DNA of 6,578 nucleotides from Jonesiaceae bacterium UBA3555. Lineage in GTDB: Bacteria > Actinomycetota > Actinomycetes > Actinomycetales > Cellulomonadaceae. The stretch is taken from assembly GCA_002376595.1 (NCBI GenBank), contig DFNY01000203.1, positions 293 through 6,870 of the forward strand, written 5' to 3'. This document shows positions 4,875 to 6,578 of this stretch, one piece after another; the stretch's first letter is position 1; the number at the start of each line of letters is the position of its first letter. Position numbers and translations under genes: made by a program. The notes beneath the pieces were generated by a model that made no database searches, was not told the DNA's origin, and saw only the letters and a list, made by a program, of their open reading frames with translations.

Positions 4875-4912
4875 CCGCGCACCTCGAACACCGCGCACCT
4901 CGAACACCGCGG
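4875..4912. repeat. 16-bp tandem repeat, two perfect copies plus a partial third
   Basis: CCGCGCACCTCGAACA is repeated exactly at 4875-4890 and 4891-4906, followed by CCGCG (4907-4911). A degenerate relative (GCACGTCGAACGC, 4921-4933) lies just downstream. The TCGAAC core thus occurs three times within about 50 bp upstream of the cation pump. It is non-coding; either slippage or a cluster of binding sites is possible. Confidence 0.75.
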
Positions 4913-5084
4913 ACCAATAGGCACGTCGAACGCTAGGCATCAGCGGCTCACTAAGGGCGCCGCACCTGCATGACAACGCCACATAAATCAACACTTCGTC
5001 GGATCTCGTACCCGCAACTATCCCGCAGGTATGTTGTGCCGGAGGGTGACCAGCCGCATAGGCGCACTACCCCGCAGTACGAGC

Positions 5085-5105
5085 GTTTTCCGTGACCCGG
5101 AAAAC
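5085..5105. promoter_or_regulatory. Perfect 8-bp dyad next to the pump's ribosome binding site
   Basis: GTTTTCCG (5085-5092) and CGGAAAAC (5098-5105) are perfect inverted arms around TGACC. The right arm ends 5 bp before the AGGGAG ribosome site (5111-5116). At DNA level this is a good repressor operator; in RNA it would be a hairpin beside the ribosome site that could affect translation. Either would give control of the cation pump, but no regulator gene is in view. Confidence 0.45.
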
Positions 5106-5124
5106 CTATCAGGGAGACAAAGTA

Positions 5125-6578
5125 ATGACGATCAACACGCAACGTGAATCAACCTCAGCTAGCAGCCCCGCGCACGCATTAGACATGGCTGAACTACTGC
5201 ACACCTACGAATCTTCGCGCACCGGAATCACAACGGCCGACGCGGAACGCAGGTTGGCGGCCAACGGCCCCAATGCAACGCCAACAGCTCCAAAACCTGG
5301 GCTACTGGCACAAATCTTTGCGCACCTCAACGATGTTCTAGTCATCATTTTGCTGATTGCTGCGGCGCTCAAAGCCATCATCGGCGACTGGGTGGACTTT
5401 TCCATCATCTTGATTGTGGCCGTGGTGAACGTTGCCGTTGGAATGATCCAAGAGGGCAAAGCCGAAAAAGCCTTGGATTCCATCAAGTCAATGCTGGCGT
5501 TAACCGCTATTACCAGCCGTGACGGCACGTGGGAAACCATCGACGCCCAACAGTTGGTGGTTGGCGATGTGGTCCGGCTGCGCTCCGGAGACCGGATCCC
5601 CGCCGACGCGCGCGTACTGGAATCCACAAACCTGCAGGTGGACGAGTCGGTCCTCACCGGCGAATCGGACTCGGTGCTGAAGGAGGTTGGCATTGTGGCG
5701 CACGACGCTGCCATTGGCGACCGCACCAACATGCTTCACTCCGGCACCTTAGTCACAGCTGGTACAGGAATCGCGCTGATTACGGCAACTGGGTCACGCA
5801 CCGAAATAGGGCGAATCCAAACCCTTATCGACGAGGTGGAAACCCTAGAAACGCCCCTCACCAGGCAACTGGCACAGTTGGGAAAGACGCTCGCGATCAT
5901 CGTGGGAATCATGGCTGCGGTCATGGTGTTCCTTGGCCTGGTTGTGCATGACTTCACTGCCTCGGAAACGATCTCCGCAACCATCGGATTCGCTGTGGCG
6001 GCAATCCCTGAAGGATTGCCAGCGCTGGTCACCATTACGCTGGCCATGGGTGTGCAACAAATGGCGCGCCGAAACGCGATCACTCGAAAACTCACCGCAG
6101 TGGAAGCGCTCGGTTCGGTTACAACGATTTGCTCAGATAAGACTGGAACCCTCACCAAAAACGAGATGACTGCTCGCACTTTGGTCACTGCAAGCCAGAC
6201 GTTCACAATCACCGGTGAGGGCTACGAACCACAAGGACAGTTGCTCAAGGACGGGGTACCGGTTGACCTTGATGGCACCGAGACTGTGGGCAGAATCTTG
6301 GCGGCGGCATCTCTATGCAACGACGCCCAAGTCTTTGAAGAAGACAACCAGTGGAAACTTGCAGGAGCGCCAACCGAAGGTGCAATCCGTGTGATGGTGA
6401 TGAAGTCTGGGGTAAACGTGGACGGACGCAGAATTGCCCTTCTGCCGTTCGAATCAGCCCACAAATTCATGGCCACAGTAGACGCCTACACCCTTGATTC
6501 CTACACTGTGGGTTCCGCCGTAGCTGAGGTTCCCGCCGACGCAGTAACCGCACAGCCCGACACGATCCAGCGACTGCA
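5125..6578 (+). CDS. P2-type cation-transporting ATPase (Ca2+-ATPase-like), C-terminus beyond window
   Basis: The first 484 codons are open to the window edge, about half of a usual 850-950-residue pump. This integral membrane protein exports cations by ATP hydrolysis via a phospho-aspartate. Domains in order: N-terminal cation-ATPase domain (about 15-60, with [17 protein letters not shown]); TM1-TM2 (about 70-108); actuator domain with LTGES (177-181); TM3-TM4 (about 254-312) containing the ion-binding VAAIPEGLP (291-299); the phosphorylation loop CSDKTGTLT (336-344, catalytic D338); and the start of the nucleotide domain with APTEGA (415-420) and [13 protein letters not shown] (440-452). 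The PEGL motif with E296 places it in the P2A/P2B Ca2+ group rather than P1B metal pumps or MgtA. The ion-selecting TM5-TM6 residues are missing, so Ca2+ is likely but unproven. The start is ATG 5125, with AGGGAG spaced 8 nt away. Confidence 0.93.
   Translation, partial: MTINTQRESTSASSPAHALDMAELLHTYESSRTGITTADAERRLAANGPNATPTAPKPGLLAQIFAHLNDVLVIILLIAAALKAIIGDWVDFSIILIVAVVNVAVGMIQEGKAEKALDSIKSMLALTAITSRDGTWETIDAQQLVVGDVVRLRSGDRIPADARVLESTNLQVDESVLTGESDSVLKEVGIVAHDAAIGDRTNMLHSGTLVTAGTGIALITATGSRTEIGRIQTLIDEVETLETPLTRQLAQLGKTLAIIVGIMAAVMVFLGLVVHDFTASETISATIGFAVAAIPEGLPALVTITLAMGVQQMARRNAITRKLTAVEALGSVTTICSDKTGTLTKNEMTARTLVTASQTFTITGEGYEPQGQLLKDGVPVDLDGTETVGRILAAASLCNDAQVFEEDNQWKLAGAPTEGAIRVMVMKSGVNVDGRRIALLPFESAHKFMATVDAYTLDSYTVGSAVAEVPADAVTAQPDTIQRL

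Larger units (their letters stand above)
4673..5124. other. 452-bp gene-free region before the cation pump
   Basis: No ORF here has protein-like character; the longer minus-strand frames are shadows of the kinase gene extended into the gap. It holds a small perfect hairpin GAGGCA-TAAG-TGCCTC (4741-4756), an intrinsic-terminator-like structure (4767-4805), a 16-bp tandem repeat (4875-4912) and a dyad just before the pump's ribosome site (5085-5105). I found no convincing promoter hexamer pair for the pump, no tRNA, and no riboswitch class I could match. Confidence 0.6.

Noticed and set aside
4856..4933. TCGAAC/GTTCG motifs as a tRNA T-arm or a LexA (SOS) box
   Set aside because: No acceptor or anticodon stem can be built around them. 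The SOS consensus needs GAAC-N4-GTTC, whereas the only facing pair (GAACGGTTC) has a single base between.
4980..5124. A metal-sensing riboswitch (yybP-ykoY, NiCo or M-box) in the pump leader
   Set aside because: P-type pumps are often so controlled, and the leader is long and GC-rich, but I could not align the conserved core of any of these classes. A covariance-model search would decide.

Overview
The window reads as chromosomal DNA of an actinobacterium (Actinomycetota). Base composition is moderately GC-rich. The methyltransferase, the sugar-phosphate isomerase and the P-loop kinase look most like actinobacterial families as I know them, and several genes appear to be transcribed without a leader, which is common in that phylum. 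I cannot fix the genus; a moderate-GC lineage such as Actinomycetaceae is only a guess.

Seven protein-coding genes are supported, in nearly alternating orientation. (1) 1-280, minus: N-terminal part of a sugar phosphate isomerase/epimerase, cut by the window edge. (2) 432-1259, plus: class I SAM-dependent methyltransferase with an unusual C-terminal tail. (3) 1409-2200, minus: ThiD-fold pyridoxal kinase (pdxK type). (4) 2502-3281, plus: three-TM membrane protein with a predicted cytosolic domain, unidentified. (5) 3343-3951, minus: phosphoribosylanthranilate isomerase (trpF) standing alone. (6) 4070-4672, plus: small P-loop kinase. (7) 5125 to the window end, plus: P2-type (Ca2+-ATPase-like) cation pump, truncated by the window edge. 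They look like individually transcribed housekeeping genes rather than an operon: genes 1/2, 3/4 and 5/6 are divergent, and 2/3 and 4/5 are convergent with GC-rich hairpins between their ends. I see no defence system, prophage, transposase, CRISPR array, rRNA or tRNA.

The interest lies between the genes. Three start codons (280 minus, 432 plus, 4070 plus) each sit exactly 6 nt after a TAnnnT -10 hexamer that has a plausible -35 16-17 bp upstream, so these genes are probably leaderless. Upstream of pdxK, a promoter (TTCACT-N17-TAGTGT) is flanked by sequences close to the corynebacterial PdxR operator as I recall it, suggesting vitamin B6-linked control. The same gap holds a 70-bp segment with perfect 7-bp terminal inverted repeats flanked by a 6-bp direct repeat, resembling a minimal MITE. 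The end of the methyltransferase gene runs into a large nested palindrome. The 452-bp gap before the cation pump holds an intrinsic-terminator-like hairpin, a 16-bp tandem repeat, and an 8-bp dyad just before the pump's ribosome binding site.
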